This document shows, one piece after another, positions 1-9,200 of a stretch of DNA of 34,959 nucleotides (positions are counted from its first letter, which is position 1; each line of letters opens with the position of its first letter). This DNA is from Gemmatimonas sp. (lineage in GTDB: Bacteria > Gemmatimonadota > Gemmatimonadetes > Gemmatimonadales > Gemmatimonadaceae). Under the pieces are notes generated by a model. That model searched no databases. It was not told where the DNA came from and was given only the letters and a program-made list of their open reading frames with translations. A program made the translations under genes and the position numbers. The DNA lies in contig JAABRL010000047.1 of NCBI GenBank assembly GCA_011390935.1, positions 1 to 34,959 on the forward strand, written 5' to 3'.

Positions 1-1
1 C

Positions 2-778
2 GATGACGCCGAGCTGGCCGCGCCCGAGATACCGATTCCGCTCCGGCTCGCGGCGAGCGAGCTGCGGACGCTGAGCAGCGTCGTGCCACTGGCGCTGATC
101 TTCGCGGTGGGCACGGTCGCCTCGACGGGGCTGGATAACCTCGACCCGCTCATTCCTGTGGTGCTGGCGTTTGCGCTGCTGGCGGCGCGGCTCGGACAGA
201 TTCTTGCGGATATCTCGCGACTCGGCCGCTTGGGGTTTTCTGTCGATGACGTGCATCGCGGCCTGCGCGGCGTGGTGAACGAAGCCGCCTCGGCGCGTGA
301 GGTAGCGCGCCTTGATCCAGAGACGCGGGTCATGCGCCGCAGCGCGCTTCGCACGGCCGCGGTGATGTTTCTGATCGGGCTCGTGTCGATCGCCGGCGTC
401 CTGATGGTGCGAACACCGCAACCGTACGGTGGTTACGCGGTGGGCAGCGTGGGCGTGGCGCTGTTCTTCAATGGCCTCGCCTGTATCGCGGTCGCGCTGA
501 CGCTGGCCGCACGTGATCCGCGACGCACCCCGCTGAGCGAATGGCTCTTCCGACTGTCGTGGCTGAGCGCACCTGGCGCTGCGCTTCTGCGCTTCACCCT
601 GCGCAAGGCGTCGAGCAGCCCGCCGGTGTCCGGCGCTGCGAGCGGTGTGCGCGGCGTGCTCGCGGTGCAGCCCGGTGCCTCGTCTGGCGTGGCACGAGCC
701 GATGCGTCACTCGAGTCGCGCGTGGCGCAATTGGAGCAGCGGATGGATGCGCTGGCGAGGCGGACGCCGGGCGGGTAA
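2..778 (+). CDS. Membrane protein of unknown function, 3' part
   Basis: The reading frame is open from the left edge, so this is the C-terminal part of a longer protein (about 258 residues visible). A GTG at 83 is in frame, but coding-like sequence continues upstream of it, so it is probably not the start. Hydrophobic stretches in two pairs suggest about four membrane segments: a first pair near the left edge and a second pair around bases 350-520. A charged loop separates the pairs. The tail is Ser/Ala/Gly-rich and ends in a short heptad-like helix (SLESRVAQLEQRMDALARR) that could form a coiled coil. I do not recognise the family. It could be the membrane-anchored C-terminus of a signalling protein such as a Ser/Thr kinase, but no catalytic motif is in view. 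Confidence 0.6.
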   Translation, partial: DDAELAAPEIPIPLRLAASELRTLSSVVPLALIFAVGTVASTGLDNLDPLIPVVLAFALLAARLGQILADISRLGRLGFSVDDVHRGLRGVVNEAASAREVARLDPETRVMRRSALRTAAVMFLIGLVSIAGVLMVRTPQPYGGYAVGSVGVALFFNGLACIAVALTLAARDPRRTPLSEWLFRLSWLSAPGAALLRFTLRKASSSPPVSGAASGVRGVLAVQPGASSGVARADASLESRVAQLEQRMDALARRTPGG

Positions 779-819
779 CTCGTCCCCACGAGCGAGCTCG
801 TGTGTCCGGGGAATGCGTG

Positions 820-882
820 TATACTACCATTTCGCACTGTCGTGTGCTACCATTTCGCATGCATATGCGATACCATATCGCA
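820..882 (+). promoter_or_regulatory. Three direct repeats at 23-bp spacing, operator-like
   Basis: TACCATTTCGCA occurs at 825-836 and 848-859, and TACCATATCGCA at 871-882, so the spacing is exactly 23 bp twice. The third copy lies in a perfect inverted repeat, TGCGATACCATATCGCA (866-882, arms of 7 bp). The 17-bp windows at 843-859 and 820-836 are weaker versions of it. A 16-bp palindrome, TCGCATGCATATGCGA, spans 855-870 between copies two and three. The block sits directly before the ATPase start at 909 and is clearly more AT-rich than its surroundings. A protein-binding site controlling that gene is the simplest reading. Confidence 0.6.
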
Positions 883-908
883 TTTTTGCGTACTCTCGCT
901 CCCCCCAC

Positions 909-2243
909 ATGGCTTCCCACGCCCGCCCCCCGTCGAAGCGCCCGTACTCGACCAGAATCATGGACCGCCAGCTCGATCGACTCTTGGCCGGCGTGGGCGC
1001 CATTGCCATCGACGGGGCCAAAGCGGTGGGAAAGACCGCCACGGCCACCCGACGGGCCGCACGCACGGTCCGACTTGACGACGCATCGCGCGCGGCGGTC
1101 GTCCGCGCTGACCCCGAGACCGCGCTGCGACCACCGTTCCCGGTGTTCTTCGATGAATGGCAGCACGTGCCCGAACTCTGGGATGCGGTTCGGCACCGAA
1201 TCGATGATGACCCCACCCCGGGTCTCGTGCTGCTGGCGGGCTCGGCACAGCCTCCCGCGCACGCTCGGCCCACCCACACCGGAGCTGGACGCGTTGTCAC
1301 TCGTCGCATGCGCCCCCTGGCGATCAGCGAGCGGATAGGCACAACGGACCGGGATACGGTGAGTCTCGAACGTTTGCTCACCCCGGGACCGCGTCCCGCA
1401 CTGCATGGCGACTCCCCCTGGTCACTCCTCGACTATGCGAGAGAGATCATGGCGACCGGCTTCCCCGCCATCCGGACCTTGCCTTCCGAACTCCGGCATG
1501 CACAGCTGGACGGATACGTCGAGCACCTGACGTCACGCGATGTACAGGAGGTGCAGGGAGCAGCCGCCAATCCAGCGGCGGTCCGTCGGTGGTTGCAAGC
1601 CTACGCAGCGGCGACGAGCACCACCACGTCGCTCGAAAAGCTGCGCGACGTCGCGACCGCAGGCGACGGGGGGACTCCGGCCAAGACAACGGTCTTGCGC
1701 TATCGTGACGCTCTGGAGCGGATATTCATCTACGACCCCGTCCCCGCCTGGAAGCCAGGCGGTACGGCGCTGAGTCGTCTCGGCGACGCGCCAAAGATTC
1801 ATCTGGTCGATCCGGGACTGAGTGCACATCTGCTCGGCGTCGACGAGGACGTTCTGCTCGATGGTGCCTCCACGCCACTCGTGGACGCCGTACCGGCGGT
1901 CCGCGATGGTGGATTGTTCGGCGCGCTGTTCGAGTCACTCGTCGCACAGTCCATGCGCACCTATGCGCAGGCCCAGCCCAGACGCGTGGAGCATGCGCAT
2001 ATGCGCACGCATGGCGGGAATCGCGAAGTGGATGGCCTACTCATTCGCACCGACCAGTGCTGCATCGCCTACGAAGTGAAGCTGGCAGGCAACGTGAACG
2101 ATGACGATGTCAAGCAGCTGCGCTGGCTCAAGGCTCAACTGGGAGATCAACTGCTCGATGCGATTGTCATTCATACCGGTCCCGCAGCCTACCGTCGCGA
2201 TGACGGCATCGGTGTGGTACCGGCCGCCATGCTCGTGCCGTGA
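909..2243 (+). CDS. AAA_14 / DUF4143 family ATPase
   Basis: This 444-residue protein is of the common prokaryotic AAA_14 plus DUF4143 type. The P-loop GAKAVGKT is at residues 36-43 and the Walker B segment VFFDEWQHVP has its Asp near 82. The C-terminal DUF4143 part carries DPGLSAHLLG and then REVDGLL followed by AYEVKLA. The latter has the D-x(n)-E-x-K shape of the PD-(D/E)XK nuclease fold. Cellular roles of this family are poorly defined; the ATPase and nuclease-like assignments are by motif only. The start is ATG 909, with ATG 961 as an alternative. An in-frame ATG at 813 would put the upstream repeats inside the gene and is less likely. No Shine-Dalgarno is visible. It ends 16 bp from the convergent amine oxidase gene. 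Confidence 0.85.
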   Translation: MASHARPPSKRPYSTRIMDRQLDRLLAGVGAIAIDGAKAVGKTATATRRAARTVRLDDASRAAVVRADPETALRPPFPVFFDEWQHVPELWDAVRHRIDDDPTPGLVLLAGSAQPPAHARPTHTGAGRVVTRRMRPLAISERIGTTDRDTVSLERLLTPGPRPALHGDSPWSLLDYAREIMATGFPAIRTLPSELRHAQLDGYVEHLTSRDVQEVQGAAANPAAVRRWLQAYAAATSTTTSLEKLRDVATAGDGGTPAKTTVLRYRDALERIFIYDPVPAWKPGGTALSRLGDAPKIHLVDPGLSAHLLGVDEDVLLDGASTPLVDAVPAVRDGGLFGALFESLVAQSMRTYAQAQPRRVEHAHMRTHGGNREVDGLLIRTDQCCIAYEVKLAGNVNDDDVKQLRWLKAQLGDQLLDAIVIHTGPAAYRRDDGIGVVPAAMLVP

Positions 2244-2259
2244 CGGGGCCGTGCGCCGC

Positions 2260-3738
2260 CTACCCCCCCACCACCTCTGCCGCCGCACGCTCCCCCGAGC
2301 GAATCGCCCCTTCAATGAACGTGGGCCACACCGGCGACGTCTCCGTGCCGGCCCAGTGCAGCGGTCCCACCGCATCGCGCACCGCCGACTTGAACGCCCA
2401 TGTCGCGCCCGGCGCGAGATAGCCGCCGTAGCAGCCGCGTGTCCACACCTGCGTGGACCAGTTCATTTCGATCACACGCACCGGGTTCAGTGCCTGCTCG
2501 CCAAAGCGGGCGGCCATTTCGCGCAAAATGCGCTGGCGTCGTTCCGGTGCGGCCACCTGCATCGCCTCGAGCGCTTGATCCGTATAGATGAAGCCGGTGA
2601 GTACGCCCATTTTCGAGTGCTCCGGGGGCGCGCTGCTGTCGGCTGTTTCGGAGACCCACGACGAGTAGTCCAGCGAGCCACCGCTCAGCCCTTGCTCACG
2701 CCAGAAGGGCGTCTCGTACACCATGCCCACCTTGATCACGAGCCCCTGCGGCCAGTGCTGTGTGATCTTGGCGCGGGCCGTGGGGAGTGACGGGGCGAAT
2801 TCGATCGAGCCCATCAGCGTCGGTGGGCCGGCGAAGATCACATGACCCGCCTCCACCTCCATCGCATCGGTCTCCACCGTGGCACCGTCCTGATTCCAGC
2901 GCACGCGACGCACCGGCTGCTTGAGCATCACGATGTCGTCACCGAGCAGTGTGGCCATGCCCTCGGCGACCGGCTGCACTCCACCCACGATGCGATCCTG
3001 CTGCGCCGCGTCTTCAAAGCCGTTGAGCTTGTCGAAGCTTTCGCAGGCGCGCAGCAACGACAGGAAGCTGAGCATGGAGATCTGCTCCGGACTGGCGCAC
3101 GCGTACGACATGTCGCCCACCATGAAGGCGCGGATGTTGTCGTTCTTCACATTCTGGGCGAGCCACTGGGCGAGCGTGATGCCGTCCCACGCCTTCGCCT
3201 CCGGGTGTGTCCACGGCGCGGCGGGATCGAGTGAGTCGGCCATCGCCTGCAGCTTGGCTTTCATGGCGTCCACCACGTCCATGCCGGGCAGCACCGTCGA
3301 CTCGTCGCTCACGCGATGGAACTGCGTGTCGGCCGGCCCGTACACCAGCCAGTCGCCGAAGTCGGGGCTGGGGTAGGTGGTGTGCCCCGTCTCCTTGATC
3401 CAGTGGTAGAAGCGATCGTGCCCCGCGCCGGCCCATTGGCCGCCCTCGTCCACCCACCCGCCGTCGGGAAGCGCGAGGGTAAGCGTGCGCCCGCCCACGC
3501 GGTCACGTGCTTCGAGCAGCAGTACCGATTTGCCGGCAGCTTTGATCGCGTGCGCCGCCGCGAGGCCGGCGAAGCCGGCGCCCACAACGACGACGTCCAC
3601 CGCACGATTGGCTGGTGCCCCCCCTGATTGGGCGTCGGAGGGGGCACACGCGGTTGCGGTCGTGCCGGCGAGGCCAGCGGCCGCGACGGTGCCGCTGACT
3701 TTCAGAAAGCGGCGGCGGGAGATGTCAGATGGGCTCAT
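2260..3738 (-). CDS. Tat-exported FAD-dependent amine oxidase
   Basis: This is a 492-residue flavin monoamine oxidase family protein, predicted to oxidise an amine with FAD and O2; the substrate is unknown. The N-terminus has a twin-arginine signal (SRRRFLK at residues 7-13, then an Ala/Gly-rich hydrophobic stretch), so a folded, FAD-loaded enzyme would be exported. The Rossmann motif VVVGAGFAGLAAA has its glycines at 53-58. The ribose-binding Glu and the RVGGR motif follow near 76-84. The C-terminal FAD-binding motif HWAGTETSP lies near residue 463. A Cys at 31 after TATA could also be lipidated, but the Tat reading is stronger. A purine-rich GAGGGG lies just before the ATG. It has no obvious operon partner. 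Confidence 0.9.
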   Translation of the reverse strand: MSPSDISRRRFLKVSGTVAAAGLAGTTATACAPSDAQSGGAPANRAVDVVVVGAGFAGLAAAHAIKAAGKSVLLLEARDRVGGRTLTLALPDGGWVDEGGQWAGAGHDRFYHWIKETGHTTYPSPDFGDWLVYGPADTQFHRVSDESTVLPGMDVVDAMKAKLQAMADSLDPAAPWTHPEAKAWDGITLAQWLAQNVKNDNIRAFMVGDMSYACASPEQISMLSFLSLLRACESFDKLNGFEDAAQQDRIVGGVQPVAEGMATLLGDDIVMLKQPVRRVRWNQDGATVETDAMEVEAGHVIFAGPPTLMGSIEFAPSLPTARAKITQHWPQGLVIKVGMVYETPFWREQGLSGGSLDYSSWVSETADSSAPPEHSKMGVLTGFIYTDQALEAMQVAAPERRQRILREMAARFGEQALNPVRVIEMNWSTQVWTRGCYGGYLAPGATWAFKSAVRDAVGPLHWAGTETSPVWPTFIEGAIRSGERAAAEVVGG

Positions 3739-3849
3739 ATCCCCTCAGGCGCGAAAACGCGGCGAATTCTGACACGCACATCGTGTCTCGAAACGCCGCG
3801 ATGGGGTCCGTGTCGCGAACTTGGGGCGCCGAGTCCGGCGGCGGAAGGG

Positions 3850-4503
3850 CTAGCCGAACCACTCCCGCGGCGTGAGTCGCTGCTGACGCGTCACGTCGAG
3901 GACCCACTCCTGGGAGTTGGGCTCCACGATTTCGAGGGGCACGCGGTCAAACCACGACACCGCCAGCTCCTCGTCGCCAATGCGCCGCCACAGCTCGCCG
4001 ATGAGGTACGTGATGACCGCGCGTTCGTGCCGCTCCACCCCATCGTAGGCCACGAGCGCTTCGGCGAAGTGCCAGGCCGCGTGCCGGCGGAAAAAGCGCT
4101 CGGCCTCGTGGTCCTGCTCGTCCACCGAACACCAGGCCGCGCGCAGGTAGAGATCGCCGAGATAGCGTGGTTCACACCCCTGCCATTCGGCCACCTTGGC
4201 GGCGTGCTCGTACTTGAGCGAACCGCGCGGCCCTTCGCGGGCCAACGACGCGGGCAGCTCGAACCACACCCGCTCCCGCGTGGTGGACAGCAGTTCCACC
4301 TCCCCGTCGAAGTCCTTGTCCACACCCGCATAACCACAGGTGGTGCACATGTGCACGAAGTAGGGCAGGGGCTGCATCCCGGCAGCCCGCTCGTGGAAGT
4401 CGGTGCGCTTGCCACCAAACGCATTGGTGGCGAGCACCGCTTGCGAGCGGAACTGGGAGACACAGACAGGGCAAGTCAGGTCGATGAGCTGAAGCGTGGT
4501 CAT
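3850..4503 (-). CDS. DUF2225 family protein with two CxxC pairs
   Basis: The 217-residue protein matches the DUF2225 pattern: LTCPVC near the N-terminus (Cys 11 and 14) and HMCTTCGYAG (Cys 53 and 56). These two CxxC pairs probably bind one zinc. The rest is helical and TPR-like, with repeated Trp/Ala/Leu (for example YLRAAWCSVDEQ). The molecular role of the family is not established. I chose ATG 4503 because the first CxxC then sits at the usual distance from the start. A GTG at 4569 in the same frame would add 22 low-complexity residues and would begin 15 bp after the upstream lipase stop. Neither start has a clear ribosome site. It is probably cotranscribed with the lipase-like gene upstream. 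Confidence 0.8.
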   Translation of the reverse strand: MTTLQLIDLTCPVCVSQFRSQAVLATNAFGGKRTDFHERAAGMQPLPYFVHMCTTCGYAGVDKDFDGEVELLSTTRERVWFELPASLAREGPRGSLKYEHAAKVAEWQGCEPRYLGDLYLRAAWCSVDEQDHEAERFFRRHAAWHFAEALVAYDGVERHERAVITYLIGELWRRIGDEELAVSWFDRVPLEIVEPNSQEWVLDVTRQQRLTPREWFG

Positions 4504-4584
4504 GGGGCCGACGGGTCCGGTGATCCGGCGCGCGACATTGGCGCCGGTGACAGGTGTCAGTGTCGGCACGTGGGCGGCTGGGGA

Positions 4585-6048
4585 TTACTCCGGGTCAGGA
4601 ACCGGTTCGTTCCACGGCCGCGTGACCAATCGCAGCGTCGCGGACAACCCGGGGCGGGTGTTCTGCACCACCGGAATCCCGAAGGTGTAGCTGTCGGGAA
4701 TCGGCTGTTCCCGTTCGGCGTCGTAGCGCACCAGATTCGGCGACTCCGAATCCCAGCCGTAGCGCACATGCCACCCGTCGTCGTCGCGGCGCGCTTCGAG
4801 GTTGAGCTTGTCGCGAAACAGGTGCGCACCCTCGTAGTGTCGGCGGTTCCACCAGCGTCCGCCCACCTGATACTCCGGCACGAGCATGGCCAGATCGAGA
4901 CTGAAGCCCAGCGCGGAATCGTTCGGATTGGCGCGCGCGTCGTTGTGCAGGAACGTGCTCGCGAGGTGCACGGGTTGTGCCTGCTCCACGTGCTTGTCGT
5001 ACTCGACGAGCACCGCGGATCCTTCGTCCACCGTGCGTCGGTGCAGATCCCAGCGCACGCTGCGCACGCGCGCGATCACATCCACGTGATAGTCGGCGCG
5101 CACCGGTTTGCCGGCATCCTTCTGCGCCTGAACATCGGCGGGCAGCGTAATGGCGTCGATGTCGAGAAACGCGTCCACGCGTACGTTGCCGAAGAGGAAG
5201 CGGCGCAGATTCTGATAGCCGTCCTCACTGTTCACGATCCCGTAGTGCCCCGAGTGCGAGCGGTGCACGAATGCGCGCGGTGTGCCGAGCGCGTACGCAT
5301 TCTGAATGCGCACCAGCCCATCACTCAGCGGACCCACCGCAAAGCGCGCCATGCTGTAGTCCTCGTGGTTCGTGCCGATGAGACTGAAGAAGCGCTCTTC
5401 GGGGAACGTTTCGTTGAGACTCTGCACCGGCGTGTTCGCCGGCAGCGCGAGATACTCGCGCATTTTCGGTTCGCTGAACGTGTTGATGCCCTTGAAGCCG
5501 AGAAAGCCCGGCACGTTGCCGATGCCGCGCAGGTCGATGCCGCCGTGGGGCGTGGCGTAGGTGAACACCTTGTCCACGCGCGGATCGTTGGGCGAGAGCT
5601 TCTGCAGCAGACAGCGACAGATGAGGCCGCCCATGGAATGCGCCACGAGGTACACCTTGAAGTCGGGCGTCGCGTAGCGTCGCTCGAGCGTATTGACGAG
5701 CTCGAGCAATCCTTGCGCGTACTCCTCGATCTCGGAGCTGTCACCGGTCCCGAGGTCCTTCGAGGCCGATTCGTAGTAGCGATAGATCCACACCGCGCGT
5801 TCGGGGAGCGCGTCGCCATCGGGGATCTCGTTGCCGTCGAGAAAGCTGTCGGTGTAGCCCTCGTCCTTCATGAGGCGCACGAGTGGTGACTCGAAGATGT
5901 GGCGCACGAGGGTGCGCGGGTACTGTTGGCGCACTTTCGTGGAGCCGACGTTGAAGCCCATGTAGGGATCAGCGACGGTTTCCTCGATGGCGCCCTGAGT
6001 CATGGCGTACCCGCGGACGTAGATGATGGGGTGGTGGGGGTGGGGCAT
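4585..6048 (-). CDS. Lipase-like alpha/beta hydrolase
   Basis: This 487-residue hydrolase has the nucleophile elbow VYLVAHSMGGLI (Ser about 138) and an N-terminal strand PIIYVRGYAM typical of the oxyanion-hole strand in PGAP1-like or triacylglycerol lipases. FTYATPHGGIDLRG, downstream of the Ser, is the usual TPHxG motif of such lipases. HRSHSGHYGIVNSEDGY carries the likely catalytic His. The C-terminal 170 residues form a separate beta-rich domain of unknown role. No signal peptide is visible, so it may act in the cytoplasm. ATG 6048 is preferred because GGAG lies 6 bp upstream. The frame stays open to 6219, with an alternative ATG at 6075. Its start region faces the helicase gene (ATG 6211) divergently. 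Confidence 0.8.
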   Translation of the reverse strand: MPHPHHPIIYVRGYAMTQGAIEETVADPYMGFNVGSTKVRQQYPRTLVRHIFESPLVRLMKDEGYTDSFLDGNEIPDGDALPERAVWIYRYYESASKDLGTGDSSEIEEYAQGLLELVNTLERRYATPDFKVYLVAHSMGGLICRCLLQKLSPNDPRVDKVFTYATPHGGIDLRGIGNVPGFLGFKGINTFSEPKMREYLALPANTPVQSLNETFPEERFFSLIGTNHEDYSMARFAVGPLSDGLVRIQNAYALGTPRAFVHRSHSGHYGIVNSEDGYQNLRRFLFGNVRVDAFLDIDAITLPADVQAQKDAGKPVRADYHVDVIARVRSVRWDLHRRTVDEGSAVLVEYDKHVEQAQPVHLASTFLHNDARANPNDSALGFSLDLAMLVPEYQVGGRWWNRRHYEGAHLFRDKLNLEARRDDDGWHVRYGWDSESPNLVRYDAEREQPIPDSYTFGIPVVQNTRPGLSATLRLVTRPWNEPVPDPE

Positions 6049-6210
6049 GGCGGCTCCGGGTTGAGGGGGGACCATGTCGAATGTGCGTGTGCGACGCAGA
6101 CAGCGCGAGTTGGTTGGAACGCCGCCCTGGACGCCAAGGCCACAACGCGATACCGTCGCCGGCAGGGCAGCGTGCCCACTCACGTTGTCGATCACTCCTT
6201 CGCAGTTCGC

Positions 6211-9200
6211 ATGTCTCACCTGCCGATCGGACTGTACGACCAGCTCATCACCGAGCTGCTCCGCCTGCGTCTCGCCGAACAGGGCGAGTCACTCGGCGTG
6301 CACACGAACGGATTGCGGCACGCCGAGGCCGCTGATCGACTCGCCTTGCACCTCGCGCGGCTCATCGAACGCGCCGTTGATGCGCTCCCGGACGAACGGC
6401 GCGTGGCCGATGGTACCGCCCTCGCGCGGCAACTGATCGAGTACCTCGTGCAGGCGACGGGCGTGGATGCCCTGCGCGATGAACGACCGGCGGAACCCGC
6501 GCAGCTGCTGCGCGCGATTCGCGGGCGCACACCAGATGGTCGTTTCGGCGACGTCGCCGAGCCGCTCATTCCACTGCTCGACACCACGTTGCTCACGAAT
6601 GCGCCCGGTGAACCCAGCCTCGTGCATCAGGTGAACACCGAGGTCGCATCGGCTGATCGCATCGATCTGGTCATGGCGTTCATTCGACGCTCCGGTATTC
6701 GGCCGCTGCAACCGTCGCTGCGAGCGCACACCGCCGTCGGGCGACCGCTGCGTGTGCTCACGACCACGTACACGGGCTCGACCGAAGCCGAGGCGTTGGA
6801 TCTTCTGCGCGATCTCGGGGCGGACGTGCGCGTCTCATACGACACCACCAGCACTCGCCTGCACGCGAAGGCGTGGCTGTTTCACCGACACAGCGGATTT
6901 TCCACTGCGTATGTCGGGTCATCGAACCTCACGCACAGCGCGCAGGTGAACGGGCTCGAATGGAATGTGCGAGCGTCTGAAGCGCGCAATCGCGCGGTGA
7001 TCGAGAAGATTTCCGCCGTGTTCGAAAGCTACTGGCAGCAACATGATTTCGAACCGTACGATCGAGCGCGCTTTCTGGAGGCCACGGGCCGCGAGCGCGG
7101 CACACCTCTGATGCGGCTCAGTCCCACGGAGGTCCGACTCGAGCCGTTTCAGGAACGGTTGCTCGAGCATCTCGAGCTATCGCGTGAGGAGGGGCATCAT
7201 CGCAACCTGCTCGTCTCGGCGACCGGTACCGGCAAGACGGTCATGGCGGCGGTGGACTATGCGCGCCTGCGTGCCCGTCTTCCGCGCGCGCGTGTGCTGT
7301 TCGTGGCGCATCGCGAAGAGATCCTCGAGCAGAGCATGCACACGTTTCGGCACGCGCTGCGCGACGCCTCGTTTGGCGAGTTGTGGGTGGGCGGACAGCG
7401 GCCGGTCCGCTTCGACCATGTGTTCGCGTCCATCCAATCATTGTCCTCCAGTGGGCTCGCCAGTCTCCCGCCCGATCACTTCGATGTCGTGATCGTGGAC
7501 GAGTTCCATCATGCAGCCGCGTCGTCGTACGTGCGACTGCTGGAGCATGTGCAGCCGCGCGAGTTGCTGGGGCTCACCGCGACGCCCGAGCGCAGCGATG
7601 GACTGAGCGTGCTGCGATGGTTCGATGATCGCATCGCCGCAGAGCTTCGCCTGTGGGACGCCATCGATCAACATCGTCTCGTGCCGTTTGCCTACTACGG
7701 AGTGGCCGACTCGCTCGATTTGCGGGAGATTCCGTGGCAACGGGGCCGCGGGTACGACGTACAGGCGCTCTCGCAGGTCATCACGAGCACCGATGTGTGG
7801 GCACGACAGGTGCTGCAGCAGGCGGCAGAACATCTGGGTGCACTGTCCCGGGTTCGCGCACTCGGCTTCTGTGTGAGCGTGGCGCACGCACGCTACATGG
7901 CACGGGTCTTTCAGGAGGCGGGCGTGTCCGCGCGCGCCGTCTGGTCCGACACGCCGGATGCGGAGCGCCGTGAGGCGCTCGACGCGCTCGCGGCCGGTCG
8001 GATCAACGTCCTCTTTTCCGTAGATCTCTTCAACGAGGGCGTGGACGTGCCGTCGGTCGATGCGCTCCTGATGTTGCGACCGACGGATAGTCCCGTGCTG
8101 TTCCTGCAGCAACTCGGTCGCGGTCTGCGCAAGGCGCCCGGCAAATCGGTGTGTACCGTGCTCGACTTCGTCGGCCAGCACCGGCGTGAGTTCCGCTTTG
8201 ATCGTCGCCTCGGCGCACTGCTCGGCGGCACGCGGAAACAGCTGGAAGCACAGGTGGAGCAGGGATTCCCGTTTCTGCCGGCCGGCTGTCACATGCAGCT
8301 GGACGCCGTGGCGCGGGACCGCGTGCTGGCATCGATCCGCGAATCGGTACCCACACGCTGGACGGAGAAGGTTCGAGAGCTGCAGCGACTGGCCCGCGAG
8401 ACGGGCGATGTGTCGCTCGGCGGTTTTCTGCGTGAGACCGGACTCGCGCTGGATGATCTCTATCCGTCCAAAGGGAGCACCGATCGTTCGTCCTGGTCTG
8501 CACTTCGTGACGCGGCCGGATTGCCGCTGCTGGCGCCTGGCCCACACGAATCCGTGCTTCGACGCGCCATCCGCCGACTGCTGCATGTGGACGATCGTGA
8601 GCGTCTGGACGTATGGCGTGCATGGCTCAGGACTCCCGATCCCGAGCTCGTGGAGGACTCGGGCTCGCGCACGGCGCGCGTCGTGCGGCAGCTGCTCGTG
8701 CAAGTGCTCGAGTCGGTGGCGGATTCACACCTCGGCTTCCGCGAGGGGGCGCGGCTGTTGCTTGCCCATCCGCAGGTGTGCCAGGAGCTGATCGCGTTGT
8801 GTGACGTGCTGGCGACCACCGTGCCACACGTGACGCGCCAACTTGCCGTGCTTCCCGCCGTGCCGCTCCGCGTGCATGCCCGATACACGCGACGCGAAAT
8901 CTTCGCGGCCTGCAACATCGGCACCGGGGTCGCTCTGCAAACGTGGCGCGAAGGCGTGTATTTCGCGCGTGCGCTCCCCGCCGATCTGCTGGCCTTCACG
9001 CTCGACAAGACCGACGGGCAGTTCTCGCCGACAACGCGATACCGTGATTACGCGATCTCACGCTCGCTGGTGCATTGGGAGAGTCAGTCGGGTACGCGCG
9101 CCGAGAGTGAGACCGGGCGTCGGTATCGCGAGCATGTACATCGTCACAGCTTCATCTGGCTCTTCGCGCGACTCAATACGAGTGAACGCGCCTTCACCTT

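Noticed and set aside
645..908. Longer N-terminus of the ATPase gene, starting at 645 or 813
   Set aside because: It would overlap the first gene and encode the operator repeats as protein; ATPases of this family start close to the P-loop.
3628..5889. Open plus-strand frame of 753 codons
   Set aside because: It runs antisense to the amine oxidase start, the DUF2225 gene and the lipase gene, all of which have clear motifs. It is a by-product of GC-rich codon use.
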